This document shows positions 1 through 8,977 of a stretch of 64,000 nucleotides of DNA, one piece after another. The notes beneath the pieces are model-generated. The model saw nothing but the letters and a program-made list of their open reading frames with translations, ran no database searches and had not been told where the DNA came from. Position 1 is the first letter of the stretch, and the number at the start of each line of letters is the position of its first letter. The stretch is from Algibacter marinivivus (GTDB taxonomy: Bacteria; Bacteroidota; Bacteroidia; Flavobacteriales; Flavobacteriaceae). The position numbers were made by a program, and so were the translations under genes. Where the stretch lies: the NCBI RefSeq assembly GCF_003143755.1, contig NZ_QFRI01000001.1, forward strand, positions 1,386,051 through 1,450,050, read 5' to 3'.

Positions 1-492
1 ACTAAGAAGTTAACTCAAGATGTTGAGGATGCTTTATCTTCAGGTGGTGTTGAAGCTGCAAAAGAAGTTTGTAGAAATACTAAAGGACCTATTGCGTCAA
101 TCTACTATCAAGGTTTAGATAGAGCAGATGAAAGCGTTGAGGCTGCTGAAAAAGCTGTTGTAGCTTATGGTGGTGTACAAATGGGACAATTAGAGAAAAA
201 CGTATCTTGGATTTCATTATTTATTGCATTAGCACCGATGCTTGGTTTCATGGGTACAGTAATTGGTATGATTCAAGCATTTGATAAAATTGAAGCTGCA
301 GGAGATATGCAACCATCACTTGTTGCAGGAGGTATTAAAGTGGCACTTTTAACAACAGTATTTGGTTTAGTAGTAGCTATTATACTTCAGATTTTTTACA
401 ATTACATTATTGCTAAAATTGATAGTATTGTTAACAACATGGAAGATGCTTCCATTACGTTAATGGACCTATTAATGAGACATAAAAAGTAA
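1..492 (+). CDS. exbB: MotA/TolQ/ExbB proton channel family protein (5' partial)
   Basis: This is the C-terminal 163 codons of an ExbB/TolQ-type inner-membrane proton channel subunit; the reading frame is open from base 1, so the true start lies outside the window. ExbB pentamers with ExbD use proton flow to energise TonB-dependent outer-membrane transport. The visible part has the cytoplasmic helical region, then the segment LGFMGTVIGMIQAF and a second hydrophobic stretch VALLTTVFGLVVAIILQIF, which are the two pore-lining helices of the family. The ATG at 181 is internal, since the family-like sequence continues upstream in frame. It is followed after 21 bases by a small membrane protein and two exbD genes, so it heads or sits inside an energising operon. 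ExbB versus TolQ cannot be decided from sequence alone. Confidence 0.9.
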   Translation, partial: TKKLTQDVEDALSSGGVEAAKEVCRNTKGPIASIYYQGLDRADESVEAAEKAVVAYGGVQMGQLEKNVSWISLFIALAPMLGFMGTVIGMIQAFDKIEAAGDMQPSLVAGGIKVALLTTVFGLVVAIILQIFYNYIIAKIDSIVNNMEDASITLMDLLMRHKK

Positions 493-513
493 TAATTTAA
501 AAACTAAAAAATT

Positions 514-945
514 ATGGGTTTACATAAAATTTTAAAAATTGTAGCTTTTGCTCTTGCCATTATTGGTGCCATTGTCGCACTTGTAATTATTGCAGGAGAC
601 GAAGATACAGCTCAGAGTATGAGTGGTAATATGCTATTAATTGCTTATGCAGTATTAGGCATAGTGTTATTATTAGTTTTGTTATTCGTAATCAAAGGAT
701 TGTTTGCTGGAGATATTAAAAAGACATTAATGACAGTTGGTGCATTTGCAGCAGTACTTATTATATCTTATGTTATATCATCAGGTTCAGATTTAGATTT
801 ACAACCTTTCGTAGATAAAGGTGCTGATGTAACAGAAGCTACTTCTAAAAATGTTGGAGCTGGATTATATGCTTTTTATATACTTGCAGCAGTAGCAATA
901 GGTTCTATGTTATTTGGTGGAGCTAAAAAAATGTTTAATAAATAG
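514..945 (+). CDS. Small four-helix membrane protein between exbB and exbD
   Basis: I do not recognise a named family. The 143-residue product has four hydrophobic segments at about residues 7-27, 40-62, 71-89 and 113-136, with a short charged loop GDEDTAQS after the first and a soluble loop of about 20 residues (SGSDLDLQPFVDKGADVTE) before the last. It has no signal peptide cleavage site or cysteines. It starts 21 bases after the exbB-like gene and ends 3 bases before the first exbD, so it is almost certainly co-transcribed and probably co-translated with them. By position it may be an accessory subunit of the ExbBD motor; this is inference only. Confidence 0.8.
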   Translation: MGLHKILKIVAFALAIIGAIVALVIIAGDEDTAQSMSGNMLLIAYAVLGIVLLLVLLFVIKGLFAGDIKKTLMTVGAFAAVLIISYVISSGSDLDLQPFVDKGADVTEATSKNVGAGLYAFYILAAVAIGSMLFGGAKKMFNK

Positions 946-948
946 ATT

Positions 949-1536
949 ATGGCAAAAAGAGCAGCACCAGAAGTAAATGCAGGCTCAATGGCCGATATTG
1001 CTTTCTTATTATTAATATTCTTTCTTGTAACTACAACCATTGAAGTTGATTCAGGAATTAATAGAAAACTTCCTCCAATGGAAGAGTCTGAAGAAGATGT
1101 AATCATCAAGCAGAAAAATATTTTTACTGTATTATTAAATGGTAAAGATCAATTACTTGTTGAGGATGAAATCATGGAATTGAAAGACTTAAGAGCAGCA
1201 GCCATAGAGTTTTTAGATAATGGTGGCGATGGATCATGTGATTATTGTAAAGGAAAAAGAAACCCTTCTTCTTCTGATAATCCAGATAAAGCTATTATTT
1301 CTTTAAAGAATGAACGTGAAACATCTTATAAAACCTATATAGCTGTGCAGAATGAATTAGTTGCAGCTTATAACGTGTTAAGAGATGCCAGAGCACAATC
1401 CCTATATGGCAAGTCATTTGCTGATATGCAGGCAAACTACAAAGATGTGAATTGGCCAGGGAATAAAGAGAAGCTTAAAGAGAAAATTGATCAAATAAAG
1501 GTTGATTACCCTCAAAAGCTTTCAGAAGTACAATAG
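949..1536 (+). CDS. exbD: Biopolymer transporter ExbD with a Cys-containing periplasmic insertion
   Basis: ExbD subunit: one N-terminal transmembrane helix carrying the essential proton-relaying aspartate (Asp16 in MADIAFLLLIFFLV) and a periplasmic domain. At 195 residues it is longer than the usual 130-150; the excess lies around residues 95-190 and includes CDYCKGK (a CxxC pair) and a long polar helical segment with the look of a coiled coil. The gene follows the small membrane protein by 3 bases and precedes a second, shorter exbD by 24 bases. Two unequal ExbD proteins suggest a hetero-oligomeric stator. Function as the energiser of TonB transport is known for the family; the role of the insertion is unknown. 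Confidence 0.92.
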   Translation: MAKRAAPEVNAGSMADIAFLLLIFFLVTTTIEVDSGINRKLPPMEESEEDVIIKQKNIFTVLLNGKDQLLVEDEIMELKDLRAAAIEFLDNGGDGSCDYCKGKRNPSSSDNPDKAIISLKNERETSYKTYIAVQNELVAAYNVLRDARAQSLYGKSFADMQANYKDVNWPGNKEKLKEKIDQIKVDYPQKLSEVQ

Positions 1537-1560
1537 ATTAAAATTTAACATTTATTAAAT

Positions 1561-2037
1561 ATGTCTAAATTTAAAAAGAAAAAAAGTGGCGATATGCCGG
1601 CGGTTAACACAGCATCTTTACCAGATATTGTATTTATGCTATTATTCTTTTTTATGGTTGCCACAGTTATGAGGCAAAATACTTTAAAAATTGAAAATAA
1701 TTTACCTTTTGCAGATCAAGTTGAGAAACTAGATAAGAAAGATTTGGTAATGTATATTTATGCTGGAAAGCCAAGTCAAAATTATAAGCAGTTTGGTACC
1801 GAAGCTAGAATACAGCTTAATGATGATTTTGCAAGTGTAAAAGATATTGCTTCTTTTATAGCACAAGAACGTGCTTCAAAGCGTGAAGAGCTTATTCCAT
1901 TTCTTACTACAGCCTTAAAGGTTGATAGTGATGCTAATATGGGTTTAATAGGTGATATTAAACAAGAACTGCGTAAGGTTAATGCGCTTAAACTAAATTA
2001 CACAACCAAAAAGGGTAGTGTATTTGGAAGAGATTAA
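1561..2037 (+). CDS. exbD: Biopolymer transporter ExbD (second copy)
   Basis: Second ExbD subunit, 158 residues. A lysine-rich cytoplasmic N-terminus (SKFKKKKSGD) precedes the transmembrane helix with the conserved aspartate (Asp22 in LPDIVFMLLFFFMVATV) and a periplasmic domain of ordinary size. It has no CxxC insertion, unlike the copy just upstream, and the two share little beyond the helix. It is the last gene of the exbB operon: a strong hairpin terminator starts 22 bases after its stop codon. Confidence 0.92.
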   Translation: MSKFKKKKSGDMPAVNTASLPDIVFMLLFFFMVATVMRQNTLKIENNLPFADQVEKLDKKDLVMYIYAGKPSQNYKQFGTEARIQLNDDFASVKDIASFIAQERASKREELIPFLTTALKVDSDANMGLIGDIKQELRKVNALKLNYTTKKGSVFGRD

Positions 2038-2059
2038 TTTTACTTTCTTAATTTTATAT

Positions 2060-2097
2060 AAAGGCGTTTTGAAATTTCAAAACGCCTTTTATTTTTT
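2060..2097 (+). terminator. Intrinsic terminator of the exbB-exbD operon
   Basis: A perfect inverted repeat spans 2060-2089 with arms AAAGGCGTTTTGAAA and TTTCAAAACGCCTTT, followed by a T-rich tract. The next gene starts at 2163, so the site separates the operon from the PorT-like gene. Confidence 0.9.
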
Positions 2098-2162
2098 ATA
2101 ACATTCACAATTTTAATTATTATTTTGTTGTTTAGTAATTACTATTATAATTTTTTAATTAG

Positions 2163-2855
2163 ATGAGGTATCTTTTTTTTATCTTCTTTTGTTTAATAAG
2201 TATCATACGTTGCTATACTCAAGAAAATATTATTAAGGAAGTAGATTCGCTTTATAAAGAAGATCAATTTTATGCAGGAATCACCTATAACTTATTAGGT
2301 AATAGGCCTAAGAGTCTTAACCAAAGTGGATTTTCATTAGGATTTCATTTAGGGTTTATAAAAGATATGCCAATTAATAAAAAAAGGAATAAAGCCATAG
2401 GTTTAGGTATTGGATATTCAGCAAATTCTTATAATCAAGACCTTTTTATTAATAAAGATAATGCAGGAAATTTTGTTTATAGTATACTAGCAGACACTGA
2501 AACGTACACTAAAAATAAGTTTTCAACACATTTAATTGAAGTTCCTTTAGAGTTTAGGTGGAGAACCTCAACTCCAAGTGAATATGATTTTTGGCGTATT
2601 TATATGGGTATTAAGTTTGGGTATACCATAGTTAATACATCTAAATATGAAGGCGATTTAGGACGTATAAAGTATACAAGTAATAACGATTTTAATAAAT
2701 TCCAGTATGGACTAACTTTAAGTACTGGATACAACACATGGAATATTCATGTGTATTATGGACTAAATTCTATCTTATCAGATAAAGCAACAATAAACGG
2801 AGAGCGTATAGATTTTAATGCCATTAAAATAGGATTAATGTTCTATATATTATAA
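2163..2855 (+). CDS. PorT-family outer-membrane beta-barrel protein
   Basis: A 230-residue protein with an N-terminal signal peptide (hydrophobic core FFIFFCLISII, likely cleaved near residue 19) followed by alternating aromatic/polar strands typical of an eight-stranded outer-membrane barrel: GFSLGFHLGF, IGLGIGYSANSY, IEVPLEFRW, FQYGLTLSTGYN and a C-terminal strand AIKIGLMFYIL. This matches the PorT-like group of Bacteroidota; P. gingivalis PorT and F. johnsoniae SprT of that group are needed for T9SS function, but the group is broad and this copy need not have that role. Its stop codon overlaps the stop of the convergent gene by six bases (TTATAA). Confidence 0.75.
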   Translation: MRYLFFIFFCLISIIRCYTQENIIKEVDSLYKEDQFYAGITYNLLGNRPKSLNQSGFSLGFHLGFIKDMPINKKRNKAIGLGIGYSANSYNQDLFINKDNAGNFVYSILADTETYTKNKFSTHLIEVPLEFRWRTSTPSEYDFWRIYMGIKFGYTIVNTSKYEGDLGRIKYTSNNDFNKFQYGLTLSTGYNTWNIHVYYGLNSILSDKATINGERIDFNAIKIGLMFYIL

Positions 2856-3455
2856 CCAATAGTTTACTAAAATTAATTGCGGAAAAGCACCTATAAAAAC
2901 ACCCATGATTAATTCTTTATAAGTATGTGCTTTAAGATGTAGTCTTGAAGTGGCAACTCCTCCCATAATTATACACATTAGTGCAAGTGTTCCATTTATA
3001 TTAATACTAAAATGAATGCTTAAAGCTATAAAAAACATCAGCGCACCAGATACAGCAATCATGTGAATACTTGCTTTAAATTTTATAATTGCAAGTAATA
3101 AACAAGCCATATTAGATATTAGAATTCCAACAAAGAAAAAATAAAGCTCAATAGCTTGTGTTGGAGTTAAAATACGCTGTAAAACTATTAAAAGAACTAT
3201 ACCATTAAGAATTAATGGGTAAATACGCTCCTTAGTAGTTTCTAGATTAATAGTTTTAACTACTCCAATTGTTTTTAATAAATAATAGAGTAAAATAGGA
3301 AGTATTACAGTTAAAATAAAAAGTGAAACTACTTTGGCTTGAATTATTTCAATAGGAATATATCGAGGAGATTTAGAAAAGTAAAAAACAACACCTAAAA
3401 GAGGTATTAAAAGTGGATGAAAAATATATGAAAGACTCTTTAATATTTTATCCAT
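2850..3455 (-). CDS. PAP2-superfamily-like integral membrane protein
   Basis: A 201-residue protein with about six transmembrane helices. The segments KASIHM (Lys127, Ser129, His131) and SRLHLKAHTYKELIMG (Ser170, Arg171, His177) resemble motifs 2 and 3 of PAP2 lipid phosphatases, in which serine/histidine and arginine/histidine bind and cleave phosphate from lipids such as undecaprenyl pyrophosphate. Motif 1 (KxxxxxxRP) is at best represented by KERIYPL at 75-81, so catalytic activity is uncertain. Its ATG overlaps the rpoN stop codon by one base (TAATG), which implies translational coupling to rpoN. Substrate unknown. Confidence 0.7.
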   Translation of the reverse strand: MDKILKSLSYIFHPLLIPLLGVVFYFSKSPRYIPIEIIQAKVVSLFILTVILPILLYYLLKTIGVVKTINLETTKERIYPLILNGIVLLIVLQRILTPTQAIELYFFFVGILISNMACLLLAIIKFKASIHMIAVSGALMFFIALSIHFSININGTLALMCIIMGGVATSRLHLKAHTYKELIMGVFIGAFPQLILVNYWL

Positions 3456-4915
3456 TATATTTTTTTACGTAATCGAGCTACAGGAATATCTAGTTGTTCT
3501 CTATATTTTGCAACAGTACGTCTAGCAATCGGATATCCTTTTTCTTTTAGTATAGAAGCTAAATTTTCGTCGGTTAAAGGTTTTTTCTTATTTTCTTCTT
3601 CAATAACTGTTTCTAGGATTTTTTTAATTTCTCTTGTTGAGACATCTTCTCCTTGATCATTTTTCATAGATTCTGAAAAGAATTCTTTTATCAATTTTGT
3701 ACCATATGGTGTATCTACATACTTGCTATTCGCAACTCTTGATACTGTTGAAACATCCATATTAATTTCATCAGCTATATCTTTAAGAATCATCGGTTTT
3801 AAATTTCGCTCATCACCAGAAAGAAAGTATTCTTTCTGATAATGCATAATGGCACTCATGGTAACAAATAATGTTTGTTGACGTTGTTTTATAGCCTCTA
3901 TAAACCACTTAGCAGCATCTAATTTTTGTTTAATAAATAGCACTGCATCTTTTTGAGATTTTGATTTGTCTTTCGAATCTTTATAACCCTTAAGCATATT
4001 ATTATACTCTCTTGAAACATGCAACTCAGGGGCATTCCTACCGTTAAGTGTTAGTTCCAATTCGCCTTCAATAATTTTTATAGCAAAATCTGGTACAACA
4101 TGCTCTACAATCCGATTGTTTCCTGCATAAGACCCACCAGGTTTAGGATTTAAATGCTCAATTTCTGAAATTGCATCTTTGAGTTGAATTTCTGTTATAT
4201 CAAATTTTTGAAGCAACTTTTTGTAATGCTTTTTAGTAAACTGATCAAAAGCATTATCAATAATATCAGTAGCTAATTCAGTATCGGCAGTTTTTTCTTT
4301 TCGGTGTAATTGAATACTTAAACACTCCTGTAAGTTTCTTGCGCCTACGCCAGCAGGATCCAACTGATGTACAATTCTCAAAACTTTTTCGATATTATCT
4401 TCTGTTGTATAGACATTTTGAGTGAATGCTAAATCGTCCATAATATCACTTAATTCACGTCTTATGTATCCACTTTCATCAACACTTCCAACCAAAAATT
4501 CAGCAATATCTCGCTCTTCATCAGAAAGTCTATAGGTATTTAATTGATTTTTTAAATACTGTGTAAATGAAGTTCCTGCAGCATAAGGCATAGTTTTTTC
4601 TTCATCGTCACTACTGTAATTATTTACCTGTGTTCTGTAGTCAGGTATTTCATCATCACTTAAATACTCATCAACATTAATGTCTTCAGCATTAATAGAT
4701 TCGTTATCATCAAAGTCATCAGTTGTATTATCAAAATCAGAATCTAAGTCATCTTTACTCTCTTCTTTTCCACCTTCCAGAGCAGGGTTTTCTTCTAATT
4801 CTTGCTTTAAACGTTGTTCAAAAGCTTGTGTAGGCAACTGTATCAATTTCATCAATTGAATTTGCTGCGGAGACAGTTTTTGGGATAATTTGAATTGTAA
4901 ATATTGTTTAAGCAT
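3455..4915 (-). CDS. rpoN: RNA polymerase sigma-54 factor RpoN
   Basis: Sigma-54, the alternative sigma factor that needs AAA+ activators and reads -24/-12 promoters. Order of regions: glutamine/leucine-rich activator-interacting N-terminus (residues 1-45, with KLSQKLSPQQIQLMKLIQLP), an acidic linker rich in Asp/Glu (about 50-110), the core-binding domain (about 125-300), a helix-turn-helix region around 370-400 (IADEINMDVSTVSRVANSKY) and the hallmark RpoN box ARRTVAKYRE at 464-473. Full length for the family. It is read from a promoter matching the Bacteroidota consensus exactly at 4938-4967 and is followed by an overlapping PAP2-like gene. Confidence 0.98.
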   Translation of the reverse strand: MLKQYLQFKLSQKLSPQQIQLMKLIQLPTQAFEQRLKQELEENPALEGGKEESKDDLDSDFDNTTDDFDDNESINAEDINVDEYLSDDEIPDYRTQVNNYSSDDEEKTMPYAAGTSFTQYLKNQLNTYRLSDEERDIAEFLVGSVDESGYIRRELSDIMDDLAFTQNVYTTEDNIEKVLRIVHQLDPAGVGARNLQECLSIQLHRKEKTADTELATDIIDNAFDQFTKKHYKKLLQKFDITEIQLKDAISEIEHLNPKPGGSYAGNNRIVEHVVPDFAIKIIEGELELTLNGRNAPELHVSREYNNMLKGYKDSKDKSKSQKDAVLFIKQKLDAAKWFIEAIKQRQQTLFVTMSAIMHYQKEYFLSGDERNLKPMILKDIADEINMDVSTVSRVANSKYVDTPYGTKLIKEFFSESMKNDQGEDVSTREIKKILETVIEEENKKKPLTDENLASILKEKGYPIARRTVAKYREQLDIPVARLRKKI

Positions 4916-4937
4916 GTGGTTTATTCAGGTTGTTACT

Positions 4938-4967
4938 CAAAGATATAAAAAGGGATTAGTATACCAA
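4938..4967 (-). promoter_or_regulatory. Promoter of rpoN
   Basis: On the minus strand TTG (4965-4967), a 19-base spacer and TATCTTTG (4938-4945) match the Bacteroidota sigma-ABfr consensus TTG-N19-TAnnTTTG exactly. The start codon of rpoN lies 22 bases downstream, giving a short leader of about 15 bases. Confidence 0.8.
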
Positions 4968-5002
4968 AGTCGTACCAAATTGCGCTTTAAAAAAAATATT
5001 TT

Positions 5003-6430
5003 TTAAAATTCGGCATTTTGAGGTGTTCTTGGATATGGAATAACATCTCTAATATTAGTCATTCCGGTTGCAAACATAACCAATCTTTCAAATCCTAAAC
5101 CAAATCCAGAGTGTACAGCAGTACCAAATTTACGTAAATCTAAATACCACCAAAGTTCTTCTTCAGGAATGTTTATAGCAGCCATTTTTTCTTTTAAAAC
5201 ATCCAAACGTTCTTCACGTTGTGCACCACCAACGATTTCTCCTATACCAGGGAAAAGAATATCCATAGCTCGAACCGTTTTACCATCTTCATTTAAACGC
5301 ATATAAAATGCTTTAATATTGGCTGGGTAGTCAAACAAAATAACAGGGCATTTAAAATGCTTTTCAACTAAAAAACGCTCATGTTCACTTTGTAAATCTG
5401 TCCCCCATTCATTTATTGGATATTTAAATTTCTTTTTCTTATTTGGTTTTGAATTTCTCAAAATATCGATTGCCTCAGTATAACTTACACGTTTGAAGTT
5501 ATTGTCTGTAATAAAATTTAATTTTTCAATTAAATTCATTGGGCTGCGTTCAGCTTGAGGTTTTGTTTTTTCTTCATTTTGAAGACGTGTATCTAAAAAC
5601 TCTAAATCTTCTCGGTTGTTATCCAATACATATTTAATAACAGATTTCATAAAGTCTTCTGCTAAATCCATATTGCCTGCCAAATCCATAAAAGCAACCT
5701 CAGGTTCAATCATCCAAAATTCAGCTAAATGACGTGAGGTATTTGAGTTTTCAGCTCTAAAAGTAGGCCCAAATGTATATACCTTACCAAGTGACATAGC
5801 GTAAGTTTCAGCCTCTAATTGTCCTGAAACGGTTAAGTTAGTTTCTTTTCCGAAAAAATCTTGTGAATAATCTACATCTCCAGAATCGTTGAGTGGTGGA
5901 TTCTTCACATCTAAATTTGTTACTTGAAACATTTCGCCAGCACCCTCTGCGTCACTTCCAGTAATAATTGGCGCATGCATATAGTAAAATCCGTTATCAT
6001 TAAAATATTTATGAATAGCGAAAGATAAGGCAGAACGTAATCGCATTACTGCACTAAATGTATTTGTTCTAGTACGTAAGTGTGCATTTTCTCTTAGAAA
6101 TTCAAAAGAGTGTTTTTTTGGTTGTATTGGATATGTTTCAGGATCAGAATCTCCTAAAATTTCTAATTCATTTACTTGAATTTCAACTTTTTGTCCTTTA
6201 CCTTGACTTTCAACTAATTCACCTTTCACATGTATTGCTGCTCCAGTGGTTATTCTTTTCAATAAGGATTCATCAAAATTTTCAAAATCAACAACACATT
6301 GAATATTATTGATTGTTGAACCATCATTTAAAGCAATAAAACGATTAGCTCTAAACGTTCTTACCCAACCTTTAATTTCTACCTCTGGCAGGATAATATC
6401 TTCGGATAATAATTCTGAAACAGTTTTCAA
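5003..6430 (-). CDS. asnS: Asparagine--tRNA ligase
   Basis: Class IIb aminoacyl-tRNA synthetase charging tRNA-Asn. The N-terminal OB-fold anticodon-binding domain spans about residues 10-105 ([20 protein letters not shown]). The catalytic domain follows, with [16 protein letters not shown] near residue 160 and motif 3 [16 protein letters not shown] near 445, followed by [11 protein letters not shown]. At 475 residues it has normal length. The combination of GAGEMF and the IRDVIPYPR ending is that of AsnRS rather than AspRS. The gene is separated from rpoN by 87 bases that include the rpoN promoter, so the two are separate units. Confidence 0.97.
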   Translation of the reverse strand: MKTVSELLSEDIILPEVEIKGWVRTFRANRFIALNDGSTINNIQCVVDFENFDESLLKRITTGAAIHVKGELVESQGKGQKVEIQVNELEILGDSDPETYPIQPKKHSFEFLRENAHLRTRTNTFSAVMRLRSALSFAIHKYFNDNGFYYMHAPIITGSDAEGAGEMFQVTNLDVKNPPLNDSGDVDYSQDFFGKETNLTVSGQLEAETYAMSLGKVYTFGPTFRAENSNTSRHLAEFWMIEPEVAFMDLAGNMDLAEDFMKSVIKYVLDNNREDLEFLDTRLQNEEKTKPQAERSPMNLIEKLNFITDNNFKRVSYTEAIDILRNSKPNKKKKFKYPINEWGTDLQSEHERFLVEKHFKCPVILFDYPANIKAFYMRLNEDGKTVRAMDILFPGIGEIVGGAQREERLDVLKEKMAAINIPEEELWWYLDLRKFGTAVHSGFGLGFERLVMFATGMTNIRDVIPYPRTPQNAEF

Positions 6431-6539
6431 AGTCGCACTTTTTTAAAAATTAATAGTGTAAATATAAAGGTTTCAATCCTCATAATTGAATTTCTAATTT
6501 CCAAAATTTTGTGGAGTTGAAATTTAATATTATCAGAAT

Positions 6540-8930
6540 TTAATCTTCTACTTCGTCTTCTTCAGGAATTATATTTATTGAAGGTTTTCTAAGTACTTGT
6601 TTATTTGCAATACTCCGCTCTAGGGAGAGTAATAAAGAAGGCAAAAGAAGTAAATTTGATAACATAGCGAATAATAGTGTGGCTGAGACTAAAGCACCTA
6701 AAGCTACAGTGCCTCCAAAACTTGAAATGGTAAACACTGAGAACCCAAAAAACAAAACAATAGACGTATAAAACATACTTACACCGGTCTCTTTTAAAGC
6801 ACCATAAACAGACACTTTAATTTTCCAGTTATTGGCTTGAAGTTCCTGCCTATATTTTGCTAAAAAGTGAATAGTATCATCGACTGAAATACCAAAAGCG
6901 ATGCTAAATACAAGAATAGTTGATGGTTTTATTGGCACACCTAAATAACCCATTAAACCAGCTGTAACAAGTAATGGCAATAAGTTAGGGATAAGCGAAA
7001 TAATAATCATTCTACCAGATCTGAACATATAAGCCATAAATAGAGCGATTAAAAGTATAGCTAATGTTAATGAAATTACTAAGTTTTTAACCAAATATTT
7101 TGTCCCTTTTTGAAATAATAATGCTTTACCAGTCATTATAACATTATAACGTTCTTGAGGAAATACTTTATCTATTTTTGTTTGAAGGTTTTCTTCAATA
7201 CGTTCCATTTTATCAGTTCCAATATCTTTCATAAAGGTTGTGATACGAGCATATTGGCCAGTGCTATCCACAAAATTATTGAGTAAATTGACATTTGAAG
7301 ATGAGTTTTTAGCATAAGACAGAATGAAGCTATTTTCTTGAGAAGTAGGTAATTGATAAAATTTAGTATTACCATTATAATACGCTTGTTTGGAGTATTT
7401 AACTAATCCAACAATGGAAATAGGTTTTGATAATTCAGGAGTTTCAATAATTAAATCCTCAAGTTCATTCATCCGCTTTAGGGTAGAAAGTTTCATCACT
7501 CCCTTTTTACGTTTAGTATCAACCATAATTTCCAATGGCATAATACCATTAAATTCTTCTTCGAAGAATCGAATATCATTTACAAATTCAGATTCCTGAG
7601 GCATATCTTCAATTAAACTACCTGATATCCTTATTTGATAAATTCCAATAATACTTACTACAAGTAACACTACAGATGTTATGTAAATAGCAATTCTTTT
7701 ATGCCTTACCATACGTTCCATCCAATTTACAAAACCACCAATCCAACGCTTGTTTAAATGCTCTAAGTGTCGATCTTTAGGATATGGCATAAAGCTATAT
7801 ATAATAGGAATAATCAATAAACACAGAATAAAAATTGAAATAATACTAAGTGAAGCTACTACACCAAACTCTTTTAAAAGTTTACTTTCTGTTAAAATAA
7901 ATGTTGCAAAACCAGAAGCTGTAGTAATGTTAGTCATCAATGTAGCATTTCCGATTTTTGTAATAACACGTTGTAATGATTTTACTTTATTACCATGTAG
8001 TTTTACTTCATGCTGATACTTATTGATTAAGAAAATACAATTTGGTATTCCAATGACGATAATTAATGGGGGAATTAATGCAGTTAAGACACTAATTTCA
8101 TAGTTTAATAAACCAATAATTCCTAGCGTCCACGCTACACCAATACAAACTACAATAAGTGAAATAAAAGTGGCACGAAACGACCTAAAAAAGAAAAAGA
8201 AAATGATGGATGTAACTAAAAGCGCAGCTATAATAAATTGGCTAATTTCATCAACAATATTTTTCGAATTTAAAGTACGGATATACGGCATACCTGAAAC
8301 GCGTACATCTAAATTATACTTGTTTTCGAAGGTTTCAATCTTTGGCAATAATACATCAATAACAAAATCTTTTCTTGCAGATGTGTTTACAATGGCTTTA
8401 TCCATGTAAATAGCCGTTCGTATTGTTTTTGTTTCCTTATTGAATAAGAAATTATCGTAAAACGGATATTTTTTGAATAGTTCATTTTGCAGGATTTCAA
8501 TTTGGTCAATTGTTGTAATTGAGTCCTTAATAAAAGGTTCTAAGTTGAATTTCTCTTTTTTAGTGTCTTTAACTAGTTTTTGAAGATCTTTTATAGAGAT
8601 AACAGTTTCTACCGCTTCATTTTGTTTGAAGTTTTCTGAAAGGGCATTCCAAGCATTTAGTTTTTCTAAGGTAAATAAAGTACTGTCTTTTACACCAAGT
8701 ATAATAAGGTTGCCCTCTTCTCCAAAGATTTTTAAAAAATTATTATAAGTAATATTTACTTCATGGTCATCAGGTAGCATATTTGCCTCACTATATGCTA
8801 AACGCATATTATCCCATTTCTGAGCTAACAGAAATGTAGTAATAATAATACCAACAAGAATTATGATTTTATTACGTAAAATCAATCTTGCTGTAACATC
8901 CCAAAAATCTTTTGTGAAAAGTTTAAACAT
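6540..8930 (-). CDS. RND/MMPL superfamily transporter
   Basis: A 796-residue inner-membrane protein with two repeats, each one helix, a large periplasmic loop and about five more helices (helices near 22-40, 235-400, then 425-445 and 640-775). The sterol-sensing-like clusters and GISVDDTIHFLAKY near residue 690, with two intramembrane aspartates, fit proton-driven RND exporters of the MMPL/HpnN type that move lipids or hydrophobic compounds. There is no periplasmic adaptor or outer-membrane channel gene beside it, so it is not a standard tripartite drug pump. A good -7 element on the minus strand, TACCTTTG at 8950-8957, lies just upstream. Substrate unknown. Confidence 0.88.
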   Translation of the reverse strand: MFKLFTKDFWDVTARLILRNKIIILVGIIITTFLLAQKWDNMRLAYSEANMLPDDHEVNITYNNFLKIFGEEGNLIILGVKDSTLFTLEKLNAWNALSENFKQNEAVETVISIKDLQKLVKDTKKEKFNLEPFIKDSITTIDQIEILQNELFKKYPFYDNFLFNKETKTIRTAIYMDKAIVNTSARKDFVIDVLLPKIETFENKYNLDVRVSGMPYIRTLNSKNIVDEISQFIIAALLVTSIIFFFFFRSFRATFISLIVVCIGVAWTLGIIGLLNYEISVLTALIPPLIIVIGIPNCIFLINKYQHEVKLHGNKVKSLQRVITKIGNATLMTNITTASGFATFILTESKLLKEFGVVASLSIISIFILCLLIIPIIYSFMPYPKDRHLEHLNKRWIGGFVNWMERMVRHKRIAIYITSVVLLVVSIIGIYQIRISGSLIEDMPQESEFVNDIRFFEEEFNGIMPLEIMVDTKRKKGVMKLSTLKRMNELEDLIIETPELSKPISIVGLVKYSKQAYYNGNTKFYQLPTSQENSFILSYAKNSSSNVNLLNNFVDSTGQYARITTFMKDIGTDKMERIEENLQTKIDKVFPQERYNVIMTGKALLFQKGTKYLVKNLVISLTLAILLIALFMAYMFRSGRMIIISLIPNLLPLLVTAGLMGYLGVPIKPSTILVFSIAFGISVDDTIHFLAKYRQELQANNWKIKVSVYGALKETGVSMFYTSIVLFFGFSVFTISSFGGTVALGALVSATLLFAMLSNLLLLPSLLLSLERSIANKQVLRKPSINIIPEEDEVED

Positions 8931-8977
8931 GCGTTAATTAAAAGATGCGCAAAGGTAGAAAAAAGGAGTATAATACC

